Shown here: in pieces, positions 1 through 10,010 of the stretch
Position numbering within the stretch: position 1 is the stretch's first letter
Layout of the letters: each line of letters begins with the position of its first letter
NCBI GenBank assembly: GCA_014058105.1
Contig: JACGCM010002657.1
Coordinates: forward strand, 186,001-250,000
Source: Kingdonia uniflora
Lineage: Eukaryota; Streptophyta; Magnoliopsida; Ranunculales; Circaeasteraceae
Direction: 5' to 3'
DNA: 64,000 nucleotides
Position numbers and translations under genes: made by a program
The notes under the pieces: model-generated
The model's input: the letters and a program-made list of their open reading frames with translations, nothing else
The model's database searches: none
What the model was told of the DNA's origin: nothing

Positions 1-430
1 TGAATCCAAGTTCAATTACAAGCCCTCAAGGGATTCTAACAAACATGAAAATCCATAATCTCGCAATAATCCTCACATAATTTAAAAGAGATAAAAGCAA
101 CATAAAAGATCCATCAAGAACATCAAAGATTACCTCAACAAAGACCATGTTGCATACCTTCTTCTTGAAACCCTTCAATCTTCTCTCTACCTTAATTTCT
201 CTTCTTAGCAATCAAGAGGTACTTCCCCTGTTACCATCAAATCTCCAAGAGAACAGCATCCTCCACCTTTTTCCTTGAAAAGACCAACTCTTTTCTCTAC
301 TAAATTTCAAGTTTCTCACACAAAGCTTTTTAACTCACACACTGTGTTATAGACCCTCTATTAGGTCATCTCCAAAGTACGCATCACGAGAAAAATCATC
401 TCTTTAGAATAAATCCCCTTCAGAACGAAC
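1..430. other. No gene seen; AT-rich flank of LINE remnant
   Basis: I recognise no coding region here. The minus-strand LINE frame may run on into the right end, but no conserved motif could be read. Confidence 0.5.
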
Positions 431-2990
431 TTAGAAACAAACAAACAGACCGTTTTTCGTTCGAACGACTTCATGACTCGTTCGAATGACTTCTCCTATT
501 TTGAGCCATAACCTAACATTCTCTTGGATTTTGAGGGCTCCCATAAGGGTAAGCCAGGTAATAAAGATCTGACTTAAAATATTTCCTTTGAGCCAAGTAA
601 TTATAGCCCATCTTGCTGAGTTATTAACATGTCTTAGAAAATCATAATAGTTATTTATGGAGTAAATGCCCTTACCAGCGATAGGCCAGATCATAGTATC
701 TTTTATTTCTTCAATAATCTACACATCCTCAAGCATATTCCAAATCTAAGGATAAGAGTCTTTATGGATTTCAGGGATACTCCATAAGCCATTGTTAATA
801 ATGTTACTAACAGTAGTATTAATATGGCGGTACGGGCTATATAAAGCAAGAGTTGTATGAGTACCCATGAATGGCATCAGGATCCCAAGAAGGTGCCAAG
901 GGTCACTCCAAAATCTGTGTTCTCCCCATTCCCAGTGCCATGAATAATAATGTTTGTAGCTTCTTCTCTATCTTTCAAGATGTGTCTTCACAGCCAAGAG
1001 CACTCCCAAGGGATTTTAAGAGACCAAAAATTTCTATTTTTGATAAGATTTTCTTTTATCTAGGTAACCCGAAGATTATTCTTACTATAACATATATTCT
1101 AGATATGTCTAATGTTTGCAAATGTGTTCTAAGTATTAAGGTTAGAAACTCCCAACCCTCCTTCAATTAATGAATGGGAAATTGTATCCCAACTTACCAT
1201 TGCAGTTTTATAAGTAAGCTCAGTACCAGACCAGAGGTATCTTCAATAGAGTTTGGTGGTAACCTTGATAGTTACTTGAGAAAGTACAAAGCAACCACTC
1301 TAGAACACTTGCATACTGGACAATACTACTTTTAGAAAAGTCAGTCTTCTAGCATAAGACAAAAATTTGTTCTTCCAAGAGTGAACTCTGTTGAAGATGC
1401 TTTCAATCAAGGGGTATCAGCCTCTTTCTTTGAGCCTAGTTGTAATGAAAGGTAATCCCAAGTACTTTACAGGGAGATTACTAGTAGGGAACTCAAGAAT
1501 CTCTTCTATAAGATTTGTATCATGCATACTCACTCGTGCAAAGTACAACTTGCCCCTTTCAAAGTTAACGCATTAACTTGAGAAGAGCTTGAAGCCTCCA
1601 ACTGTGTCTACTAAAAAGGCATTAGTGTCAGGGTCACCATTCATAAAAACATAAAAGTCATCAGCAAAGCAAAAATGAGATACAGGGGGATTTTCGCATC
1701 TCAGGTACAATTTAAAGAACCAGTGTCAACTTGTTGCTTTAAGACTCTAGAGAATATTTACATATAGAGACAAAAGATAAGGGGAGAGGGGATCTCCATG
1801 TTTATAATGCCTCTTTTCCCATGGAAATACCCTTTGTGAGACACATTAATAGATACAAAGAACTTAGTAGTGGTAATACAGGTTTCAATCCATTTGATAA
1901 TTCTCACTAGAAAGTTAAATTTAGTCAAAGTTGCTAAGATAGAATCCCGAGAAACCATATCAAAAGCTTTCCTTAGATCAATTTTAACAGCACGTACACC
2001 TTCTAGCTCCTTTGTTCCTATGGTTATATCTCAAAATTTCATGGGACAGAAGAATATTATCATTAATGTTTCTATCTATAATGAAAGCAGATTGATTAGA
2101 AGAGATAATATGAGTCATAACACCTTTTAGTTTGTTAGCGATAACTTTAGAAATATATTTATAGAGGAAATTTCAATAGGCTATGGGCTTGAAATCATCA
2201 AAGGTCTGAGGAGTGTTCACTTTAGGCACAAGTGTAATGACAGTAGCATTCACCTCCCCCAAAAGCTGGTTAGCAGGGAACAAAATTTGGACAGCATCCA
2301 CAAAATCATCTCCAATAATGGACCAAGCTTTTTAAAAAAACAAATGAATACATTAGGGCAGGTTGCACTCCTCCCTAGTTACATCCATACTAAGTTCATG
2401 TTTTAACTCAATTATGTTGTCCACATCAATAGGAATATTATCAAAAAAATTAAGGTTGGGGACTTCCCTAGAGCAGGTTCCTATAATATCCCTAAAGTGC
2501 TTGACTTTTGTTTTAGCAATGGCTTCCGCAAACTCAAGTTTAAACCCACTATAATTACAAATAAAAAAATGGTTTCTAGCCATCTTAGCCTGCACAGATC
2601 TGCTAATAAAATTAGAGTTGCAGTCCCCTTATTTCAGCCACTGTACTATTGATTTTTGCTTGTAAAGATCCTCATCTTCAGCTGCAAGCTTAACATCATT
2701 AATAGAAGATTTCTCATTAGTAGCCAAATTACTATAAAGAGGGTCAGCATGGTGAAAATTGCGTATAGTGTCCAGGTGGTCCTTATCAACATTTACTCTG
2801 TTAGTAAGATCCTCATTAGTGTCATTGAAAGCATATTTGAGTTTGGTCTTAAGAATTTAAAGCCTCTGAGTGAACATATAAGTTCTACTATCCCATTTTA
2901 CCTCCTAATCCCAAGCTTTTATAGCAATGTTTAGAAAATTAGGGTGGCTGGCCTTATACACCGTCGTTAGTCTAATCAAATCATACTTAA
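431..2990 (-). pseudogene. Decayed LINE ORF2 (reverse transcriptase to zinc-binding domain)
   Basis: Read on the minus strand, this is the reverse-transcriptase ORF of a plant L1-type LINE, broken by stops and frameshifts. From right to left: the linker before RT, with QWLK-stop-GDCNSNF near 2640 (family pattern WLKxGDxNSxFF); an open segment 2595-2353; the RT core at 1958-1758 ending in a motif close to GDPLSPLIFCLYM; a KYLGLPF motif near 1470; and the terminal zinc-binding RT-associated domain at 694-431 (WPIAGKGIYS start). The endonuclease and ORF1 are missing, as expected of a 5'-truncated copy. No TSD or A tail was located, so the outer limits are approximate. It is much older than the LINE at 8633-14292. 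Confidence 0.82.
460..486. repeat. Pair of TTCGAA palindromes 21 bases apart
   Basis: Two TTCGAA cores start at 460 and 481, each inside a cGTTCGAAyGAct context. This is the same core and spacing as the pairs in the LTRs of the gypsy element at 3597-7246. It lies within the 3' part of the LINE remnant. It could be a fragment of that LTR family or a chance resemblance. Confidence 0.6.
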
Positions 2991-3596
2991 CTAAATAATA
3001 TAGTAAAGGGCAAGTAGGGTGTCAATGCATGGAGAGGTACGTTGTTCTTGGGTAAAATAAATTTTAGGGGAAATGGGGTTTATCTTTCCAAAAATCTACG
3101 TTAAACTAGTTATTGCAATTTGAATATTACAGTTAAGTAGATCTTCAAATTCGATCTTATAGTTCTATATTAGGTTTTAATTATTAGGTTTCCGATCTTT
3201 TCCTCGAATACTCTCTTTTGAATCGAACTCGAGGGGTTTAGAGTTCTTTTCTGATATCTCCGTGAAGAGCAAATCAATGAGCTCACCCATTAAGATCTAA
3301 GCTTAAACTCTATGTTGATAACCTAGGGCTTATACATCTTTTTGGGAAGACAAAGATAATACCTAGGTCTTGAGGTCACTAAGTAGACAGAGAAATCAAC
3401 CCCATATCCAAAATATTAATTTTTCTCTAGGTTAAAATTGCTCTCCATTTCACCAAACTTGTTGGTTTCAGGTGAGTTGAAAGATAATCTTAAAGAATGA
3501 TCAAAAGCATCTAGGCCAGACTTATTACCTGTAAGAAAATTCTAGCATACACATATAGGGCTTCCTCATTAGATCTAGTCTGTTGGGATTAGTCCT
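2991..3596. other. No gene seen between LINE remnant and gypsy element
   Basis: AT-rich sequence with stops in all frames and no motif I recognise. It could hold the decayed 5' part of the LINE, but the minus-strand frame cannot be followed past about 2990. Confidence 0.5.
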
Positions 3597-4171
3597 TAAT
3601 CCACAATACGATATATAAACCCTGGTTAGCAGAAAAAGTATGAAGAACACCAAAATTGGATTGGGAAAAGTCCCTTTAAGAGCTTCAATTGCTTAAACGT
3701 AGTTAATTACAATGAATTACTCTAAAAAATCTATCTTCTTCCTCAGAACTTTTTTAGATCTAACATAGATCTAGAAAAATAACCTAAGTCCCATTTATAT
3801 ATGAGGGAACTAAAAATACCAAATAGCTCGGATCTCGATGCAAACCCATGCCTTAAAATAACTACCAATGCCAAGCTCGTTTGAACGGCATCCAATCTCG
3901 TTCGAATGAATTTACGTTAATTGGTCTAAAACTCTATAAACTTGATAAGTCGTTCGAATGGTATCCAAGCTCGTTCGAACGAAATTTTTCTTTAGGCCAA
4001 AATTTTATTGAGTATGAAAAAGGTCGTTCAAACAAAATAGGGAGTTGTTTGAACGACTTGGGTTTCCTGGGCCAAATTCCAGATAGTATGAAAATGGTCA
4101 TTCGAACGACACTCAACCTCGTTTGAACAACTTTACTAAAACCTCAAACATTCCTAGATCCTCTTGAATCA
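3597..4171 (-). repeat. 3' LTR of the gypsy element
   Basis: It aligns over its whole length with 6672-7246. It holds a TATA-like stretch near 3794-3803 (minus) and four pairs of TTCGAA-type palindromes between 3880 and 4127. The LTR starts at 4171 (TGATTC on the minus strand) directly after the PPT. Confidence 0.88.
3880..4127. promoter_or_regulatory. Phased TTCGAA palindrome array, 3' LTR copy
   Basis: TTCGAA or one-base variants start at 3880, 3901, 3953, 3974, 4027, 4048, 4101 and 4122. That is four pairs, 21 bases within a pair and 73-74 bases from pair to pair. The array lies upstream of the TATA-like stretch in element orientation, where U3 enhancers usually sit. A regulatory role is inferred from position and periodicity. 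Confidence 0.6.
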
Positions 4172-4184
4172 TGGCTCCCCCATT
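4172..4184 (-). other. Polypurine tract of the gypsy element
   Basis: On the minus strand the sequence just before the 3' LTR reads AATGGGGGAGCCA, a purine-rich tract in the expected place for second-strand priming. Confidence 0.75.
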
Positions 4185-4239
4185 AGGAGCCTTGAGCTCC
4201 TACTCAAGCAAGAATTAGAAATGTGGGGATGCGGCGTTG

Positions 4240-4830
4240 CCTATTTCCATGTTATACCACTTTGATTTACTAGGTAGCTGACTTCTCTTCCCAACTCAGA
4301 ACGATTCAATACCACCCCGTCATGTAGTATGAACTTTTCTCTCTAGAATACCATCCTCCTGCAATGGATCTTCTCTTTCCATCCATAAGTCATCAATTGA
4401 CGGTAGGCGAGTGCCGATTTTAAAGTCTTCATCTAAAAGAGACGGTATAAACAACTTCAAATGCTTGGCATTAATCACTGAATACATCTTCATGAAAGGT
4501 GGCTAATCCAACTGGAATGCATTGTCACCAATCATTTTGAGTATCAAAAATGGACCATAACGGATAGGTTTGAGCTTCTTACCTTCTCCCTTAAGCCATT
4601 CATTACCCAAACGCAACAAAACTAGGTCGCCCTCTTGAAAAGTACACTCAACCCGATACTTGTCATGTCTAGCCTTATACTTTGCTTAAGTCTTCTTCAA
4701 TTGTGCTTCAACCGCCTCATGAACCTTGCATATCTTCTCAAGGAAATGTTGAGCTTTAATCTGCTTCTCTTCCTCCTTCCTTGACATCATCTTGTTGCCA
4801 AGACTAAACGCCAATATTTATCTCATGTAC
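4240..4830 (-). pseudogene. Integrase C-terminal fragment
   Basis: The minus strand reads through the end of a Ty3/gypsy integrase. A basic stretch like ARHDKYR is followed by a GDLVLLRLGNEWLKG-type segment, then KLKPIRYGPF and IGDNAFQLD near 4510-4625, then a tail of about 60 residues. This order (GD-V hydrophobic stretch, K-L-P-RYGPF, N-F-L) is typical of the integrase C-terminal domain. The zinc finger and catalytic core are absent. Several in-frame stops are visible. The fragment abuts the protease/RT linker at about 4840, which marks the deletion joint. Confidence 0.8.
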
Positions 4831-4852
4831 TCCTTTCTCCTTGTTCCTTGCT

Positions 4853-5400
4853 CTAGGAGTTCATGTACCAATTTTTGATCACATCAAACTCTGCAATAGA
4901 AGTCCGATATAACCCAATATTAGGTAGTGGCTCACCATTCACCAAGATAATATCATACTCCACATCCCTCTTGCGCGGCATCTCTTCTATGCCCAGAAAC
5001 AAGTCTTTATACTCCTCATGCAACTTCTCCATATCGGTTTGTTGCTTAGGAGACATTGCCAAAGTAGACAACACCTTAGTCGACAGACCCTCTTGAACCG
5101 ATCGCACCAACAACAATACAAATTTGTCAATCGCATTAACCAACATCTTCGCCTAAGTCACCGTTACAAAATTATTGGTAGTAAGATGTTCCTTGTACGC
5201 ATTGATATAAAATTCAATCCCATCCTTCAAAAGACAATGCTTACGAGCTATACGGTAAAGGATTGCATCTCGGTCCCAAAGATAAGGGCTACCCAAGATG
5301 ACTTGATACACGTCCAACGAAACCACCTCACATATCATTTCGTCAATAAACTTTCCAGTAATCGCAAAATTTGAACGTATACTACTTAGTAATCTTTAAC
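4853..5400 (-). pseudogene. Protease C-terminus and start of RT region
   Basis: Two minus-strand open pieces belong together. 5338-5153 contains LDVYQVILGSPYLWDRDA, the typical C-terminal part of a retrotransposon aspartic protease. 5146-4853 holds the linker into RT, with EEYKDLFLGIEEMPRKRDVEYDI followed by PLPNIGLYR (family pattern lPPkRdveH.I.L..ga.P....yR). The reading stops before the RT catalytic motifs. Upstream, about 5520-5480, the protease active site seems to read APGS instead of D-S/T-G, so the enzyme would be dead. Confidence 0.78.
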
Positions 5401-6640
5401 TCCGCTTCTTTTTTAATCTAACCCAAACCGTATGGCTTAGGATGAGCCACAGTAGCCAAACCCATCTTCATCACCACCGCTTCTGAAATTAAAATTTTTC
5501 GACTACCTGGAGCAATGATGGCCTCAACTAAGCTCTACTTAACTTGAATGCTAACATAAAAAAGCTCTTCCCAACTCGCCTTGTTGATAGTTATAGGTTG
5601 CTTGAACATTAGAGTAAGTTTAGGATTTAGCATATCTAAATCTGAAAGATCCACAATCGCTGCAGCTAGTGCACGTTTATCCTTCTTGCCCCTCTCTTCC
5701 TTCGGTCGAAGCTCCGGGTAAAGTTTCTAACATCTATCTGAAATATGCCCATTAGCCTTATTATGACTACATATATTCCCCTTGGATGAAGACCCCTCTC
5801 CTTTGGACTATTCCTTCTGATCATACATCCAATTAGTCTTGTACCCCGTCTTGCTCTTGTTGTCTTTCTTGTCACTCTTCAAGTACTTACCTTCAATGGC
5901 AATTGTTTTAACGGTAGCATCCTCGATATTTTCCACATTAAAGAGCTTTAATCCTCTTCTAATGGACTTCGACAAACTTCTCGTATACTTTATGAACACT
6001 TTGTACTCATCCACATCAATATCCAAAACCAACGCTTGGTTATGAAACTCTGTAGTAAACTGTTGTACGGATTGCCCAATCCTTTGGCGCAAATTGCGTT
6101 ATTTGTACCATCGCTCTCGTTCATACCCAATTGGATAGAATTGCTTCTTTACCAAAGCCTTTAATTCTTTACAACTTAAACTTTCTACATCGTGGCATTT
6201 CCGATAGGATTTCCACCATGTTAGTGAATGACTTTAGAATTTTAACGTAGAAAAACAAATTTTCTGAGCGTTAAAATATTAATAAACGGAAAAATAGGTC
6301 TCAAACCTATCTAACCAATTATCCAACTTCTCGGCATCAACTGAACCATCGAATACTAGAATTTCAATATTAAAGTCAATACGCAATTGTTCATGAGACG
6401 CCAAAGCGGAAGCCTTCACGAGGTTCATGAGACGTAATTGTTCTACCAACTCTTCTACAGTATAAGTTAGGTCAGAAACTGTCGTTTCCAAAGTTGTAAG
6501 TCGATCGTTGGAATCGCCCATCTCAAAATCGTTCTTCTTCATCAAATTAGGTTTGCGATAAATCGTCAATACACTCACTAGTTTCTCCTTCGTTTGCTTG
6601 AGGCGGTCACGTATAGAGACCATAAATCACAATCAACCCC
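5400..6640 (-). pseudogene. Gag (nucleocapsid) remnant
   Basis: Read on the minus strand, this is a Ty3/gypsy gag. An N-terminal segment (6623-6279) has a short coiled stretch and ends in VFDGSVDAEKLDNWLDRFETYF, the usual start of the retrotransposon gag domain. The next segment (6092-5808) begins MRQRIGQSVQQFTTEFHNQA and continues through the gag core to a basic linker. Near 5780-5700 a damaged zinc knuckle is seen (C-x2-N instead of C-x2-C, then GH and C) followed by LYPELRPK, a tail common in this family. Frameshifts separate the pieces. Confidence 0.8.
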
Positions 6641-6661
6641 CAAAGATTGTAACTGGAAAAT

Positions 6662-6669
6662 TGATACCA
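6662..6669 (-). other. Primer-binding site (initiator tRNA-Met type)
   Basis: The minus strand reads TGGTATCA two bases inside the 5' LTR. This matches the start of the common plant PBS complementary to initiator tRNA-Met; later bases have decayed. Confidence 0.75.
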
Positions 6670-6671
6670 CT

Positions 6672-7246
6672 TAATCCACAATATGATAGAAAAACCCTAG
6701 TTAGTAAAAAAAGTACGAAGAACACCAAAATTAGATTGGAAAATGTCTCCTTAAGAGCTTCAATTGCTTAAATGCAATTAATTACAATAAATTACTCTAA
6801 AAACCCTAGCTTCTTCCTCAGAACTTTTCTAGATCTAACATAGATCTAGAAAAATAACCTAAGTCCCTTTTATATATGAGGGAACTTAAAATACCAAATA
6901 GCCCAGATCTCGATGCAAACCGACGCCTTAAAATAATAACCAACGCCAAGCTCGTTCGAACGACATCCAATCTTGTTCGAACTACTTTACGTTAATTGGC
7001 CTAAAACCCTAAAAACTTGACAAGTCGTTCGAACGGCATCCAAACTCGTTCAAATGAAATTTGTCTTTGGGCTAAAATTCCAGTGAGTATGAAAAAGGTC
7101 GTTCGAATAAAATAAGGAGTCGTTCGAATGACTTGGGTTTTCTGGGTCAAATTTTAGAGAGTATGAAAAGGGTTATTTGAACGACTCCCAACCTCGTTCG
7201 AATGACTTTACTAAAGCCTCAAATGTTCCTAGATCCTCCGGGATCA
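6672..7246 (-). repeat. 5' LTR of the gypsy element
   Basis: It is 575 bases long, like its partner. On the minus strand it starts TGATCC at 7246. A TATA-like run (tatataaaa, minus) lies at about 6868-6878. Upstream of it, 6955-7202 carries four pairs of TTCGAA-type palindromes. Confidence 0.88.
6955..7202. promoter_or_regulatory. Phased TTCGAA palindrome array, 5' LTR copy
   Basis: Cores start at 6955, 6976, 7028, 7049, 7102, 7123, 7176 and 7197. The steps are 21, 52, 21, 53, 21, 53 and 21, nearly the same as in the other LTR although the bases between them have drifted. The best units read CGTTCGAACG, a perfect palindrome. The array ends about 77 bases upstream of the TATA-like run in element orientation. 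Confidence 0.65.
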
Positions 7247-8618
7247 GCCCTACAATATCCTAACAATCCTAGATAATTGAAGAAAAAAATCTCACTTTCA
7301 TTAACAAGAAAGCTAAAGTTCCTATATACAAACTCAGTTCTCAAGCTTTCTAAAACCCTACAAAATGAAAAGTAGTTTGAACGAGGAAAATAGAGTATGA
7401 ATAAACCCTAATATTAGGTTCATCCAATCTAGTCGTGTTGGCGGATTTTTGAAAGATTCATTTTCACATTCTTTAAATACTTGTAAAATATTACGCAAAT
7501 CGGAGATGATTTGATCTGTCTGCTCCGTGATCTTCTCTAACCTCTCACAGAATTTCAGCATTTAGGATATTTTCTATCATGATCTAATCTATTAGTTAAT
7601 TGCCTTAGAGGTTGATTGTCAACTATTGGCCATATACATGTATTTGGTCAAATGTGGCTATTATATATCTCAAATGCACTCCAAGAGTTTTTGGCCAATC
7701 AGATTGAACTTGTAATGTTAAAATACTAGAGCACCTCATAGTGATTATGTTGTCATTTTAGCTCAGATTTTGCACTATATATTCTTGTCAAATTATCCCC
7801 ATTAAAGTAGAATACCTGATAGTGAGGTAAAAATCAAATAATTAGATAAATAAGGTCACAGGTTGGCAAAAAACATCTAATAAAGGGGCCTAAATTAAGC
7901 ATAAAAATGTGCTTATCAAAGACCCTCAAATTTGATTTTTTGCTCATCTTGAGTATAATAAAAGAAAAGAGAATTAAAAAAAATTACTAGATAAATAAGG
8001 ACGTAAATAATAGGCTTGGGCGTTTTATGATGTAGTAATGATGTACATTGACCACCCTCAAATTTCTTCTTTTTTCTTTTTTTGGAATTTGGAAGTTCAT
8101 CGGGTTCATCATTTTTCACCATTCTCCTAAGTAGTCATCCGAGGCTCACCACGGTACCTCCGCAAGCCGCACGCTCCATTTTAAGTTGAGATAAATCCTG
8201 GCAGATAACCCCTCGGTGTTGTGTTTCAAACTCGTAACCACCCTCAAACTTATCATTAAATCGTTCTCGAGTAAGCAAGGTACTGGTCATTTTTTGTAAT
8301 TACATTTAGTGTATGCATCAAACCCTTAAACACCCCTAGGTGTCCCTAGTAGGCGAGTTTTGTTTCGTGAGGGTTTTTAGTATTCTTACCTACAAATCAA
8401 CAACTCAATATTTCTAGCATCTCAAATTAATTATTTTATTATCTCAGCAACTCTTGCTAATCCTAGATATATTATAAATTGTTTCCAAAAAAGATCTTAG
8501 TTTATTTATCAACTTAAGAAGGTTTACTGAAATAATTAGGCAAAACCAAGATGAAAGAAACAATACTACAATGACTACCAATAAGCTCCCCTAAAAAAGA
8601 TTATATTTTCGAGTGTGT
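7247..8618. other. No recognisable gene between gypsy element and LINE
   Basis: AT-rich sequence without a motif I know. A short minus-strand open stretch at 7561-7358 matches nothing I recognise and is probably noise. Confidence 0.5.
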
Positions 8619-8632
8619 GTTGTCATAGCCTC
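8619..8632 (+). repeat. LINE target-site duplication, left copy
   Basis: GTTGTCATAGCCTC here matches GTTATCATAGCCTC at 14293-14306 (13 of 14 bases), on either side of the LINE. Confidence 0.82.
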
Positions 8633-8739
8633 TGTGAAAGAATGGCCAATTATGAAAAGCGATTTCATCCAAAACTCGATTACATTTGCTTTTCTTTGGC
8701 GAATCACTGATTAATTTCACCAAAATCCCTCTTTTGATC

Positions 8740-9665
8740 ATGGATTTTTGGGAGATCGAAAGCTCTTTCCCTAGGGTTCCACCAAATTCCACCTCAGTCC
8801 AAAATGGAGCATCAACGTACGCAGAGATGGCAAAGGAGAATGAAGGTCGAAGCTGTTCACTTGAACAACTCCCTACCCCTAGAAGAAGAGGGGATTTTCC
8901 GTCCATCAAAGTGCCAATTGAAGCCCATAAAAGGGGTTTGAGTAGAAACAGATACAACCTTGTTTGTAGGTTGGATTTGCAAAAGATCTCAATCATGGAA
9001 GCAAGAACTCAGGTTATTAATCTTTGGAAGCCTAAAGGAATCTGCAGATTGATACCAGTTGGTAAGGGTTACATCACAATTTTTTTGGACAATGAAGAAG
9101 ACCGGAACAAGATTTGGTCAGGTGGGCCTTGGGTTATTGGGAAGCAGTTGCTTCGGTTGTCACCCTGGAGTCCTTTTTTTTATCCTAAAAAGAAAAAAAA
9201 AATTCTCATGCCCTCGTGTGGGTAAAATTTCCGGGATTAAGAGTCGAATTCTGGGAAGTAGAAGCCTTGATGTCTCTTGGGAGAACTCTGGGTACATCAA
9301 TTATGATTGATCACTCGTCATTGACTATGGACTTTGGCTATTTCACAGAAGTTCTTGTGGACATCAATCTTGCAGTGCCTGTCCCAAATAAAATTCTAGT
9401 GGAAGTTGATGATGGAGACTTCTGGCAAAAGGTTGAGATGGGAAGTACTCCTAAATTTTGTAGTCACTGTAAAATCATTGGGCACACAATAGTGGAATGC
9501 CGAGCTATTAAAGAGCAAGTTCTTAGAGCGGAGGAACCAAAAGAGAAGCAACATAACCAAGAGGCTCCCGCTCCTGAAGCAGTCTATACAAAGAATCAGA
9601 AGAAAAGAATTATGAAAAAGAAGCAAAAAGAAGCTATGAGTAAAGGGAAGGAATTACTTGATTAG
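8740..9665 (+). pseudogene. LINE ORF1: DUF4283-like domain and CCHC zinc knuckle
   Basis: This RNA-binding ORF1-type protein would coat the LINE transcript. The likely start is the Met at 8740 (MDFWEIESSF). Then comes a DUF4283-like fold with NRYNLVCRL and, in its second half, FLDNEEDRNKIWSGGPWVIG, the signature of that plant domain. The frame shifts in an A-rich run near 9190-9205 and resumes at about 9216. A zinc knuckle FCSHCKIIGHTIVEC (C-x2-C-x4-H-x4-C) sits at 9456-9500, followed by a lysine-rich tail ending at the 9663 stop. After that stop the same frame runs on, with a few more stops, into the endonuclease, so ORF1 and ORF2 may once have been one reading frame. Confidence 0.83.
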
Positions 9666-10010
9666 CCAGAGGAATATAGTGAGAATACAACAGAGGTGTT
9701 TGACAAAATGCCAAGGCAAACCCCGGCAGCTGGTCCCTCTATACCAGTTCAAGTAGGTCAAGAGGATACGCATAATTAGATGCAGAATCTTAAGGGAATT
9801 ACTTACAATGCTCAACCAGATAATAAAATATCCAACGTGCAAAGTCAAGATTCTTACTGCTCTGAAACCCCCCACCGACTCCTCTAAGAAATAGCTCTTA
9901 TCAAGCTACAATCAGCCTTGAAATGGGCAGATATGGTTGATGATGCGGAGAGGGACAAAGCCCTGATTGCTTAGGAAAGTGACTGGCAAACACCGGGCAA
10001 GAAAGAGCCG

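Larger units (their letters stand above)
3597..7246 (-). mobile_element. Ty3/gypsy LTR retrotransposon, internally deleted (minus)
   Basis: Two direct repeats of 575 bases bound this element. In minus orientation the order is 5' LTR (7246-6672), a PBS reading TGGTATCA, gag, protease, start of the RT region, integrase C-terminus, a G-rich PPT and 3' LTR (4171-3597). Both LTRs begin with TGAT. The flanks GTCCT (3592-3596) and GCCCT (7247-7251) fit a 5-base TSD with one change. The RT core, RNase H and most of integrase are gone, joined near 4830-4855, so this copy cannot move by itself. All coding parts carry stops and frameshifts. Confidence 0.88.

Noticed and set aside
3880..4127. TTCGAA arrays as heat-shock elements
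   Set aside because: Heat-shock elements have TTC and GAA separated by two bases; here they adjoin, so the half-site spacing is wrong.
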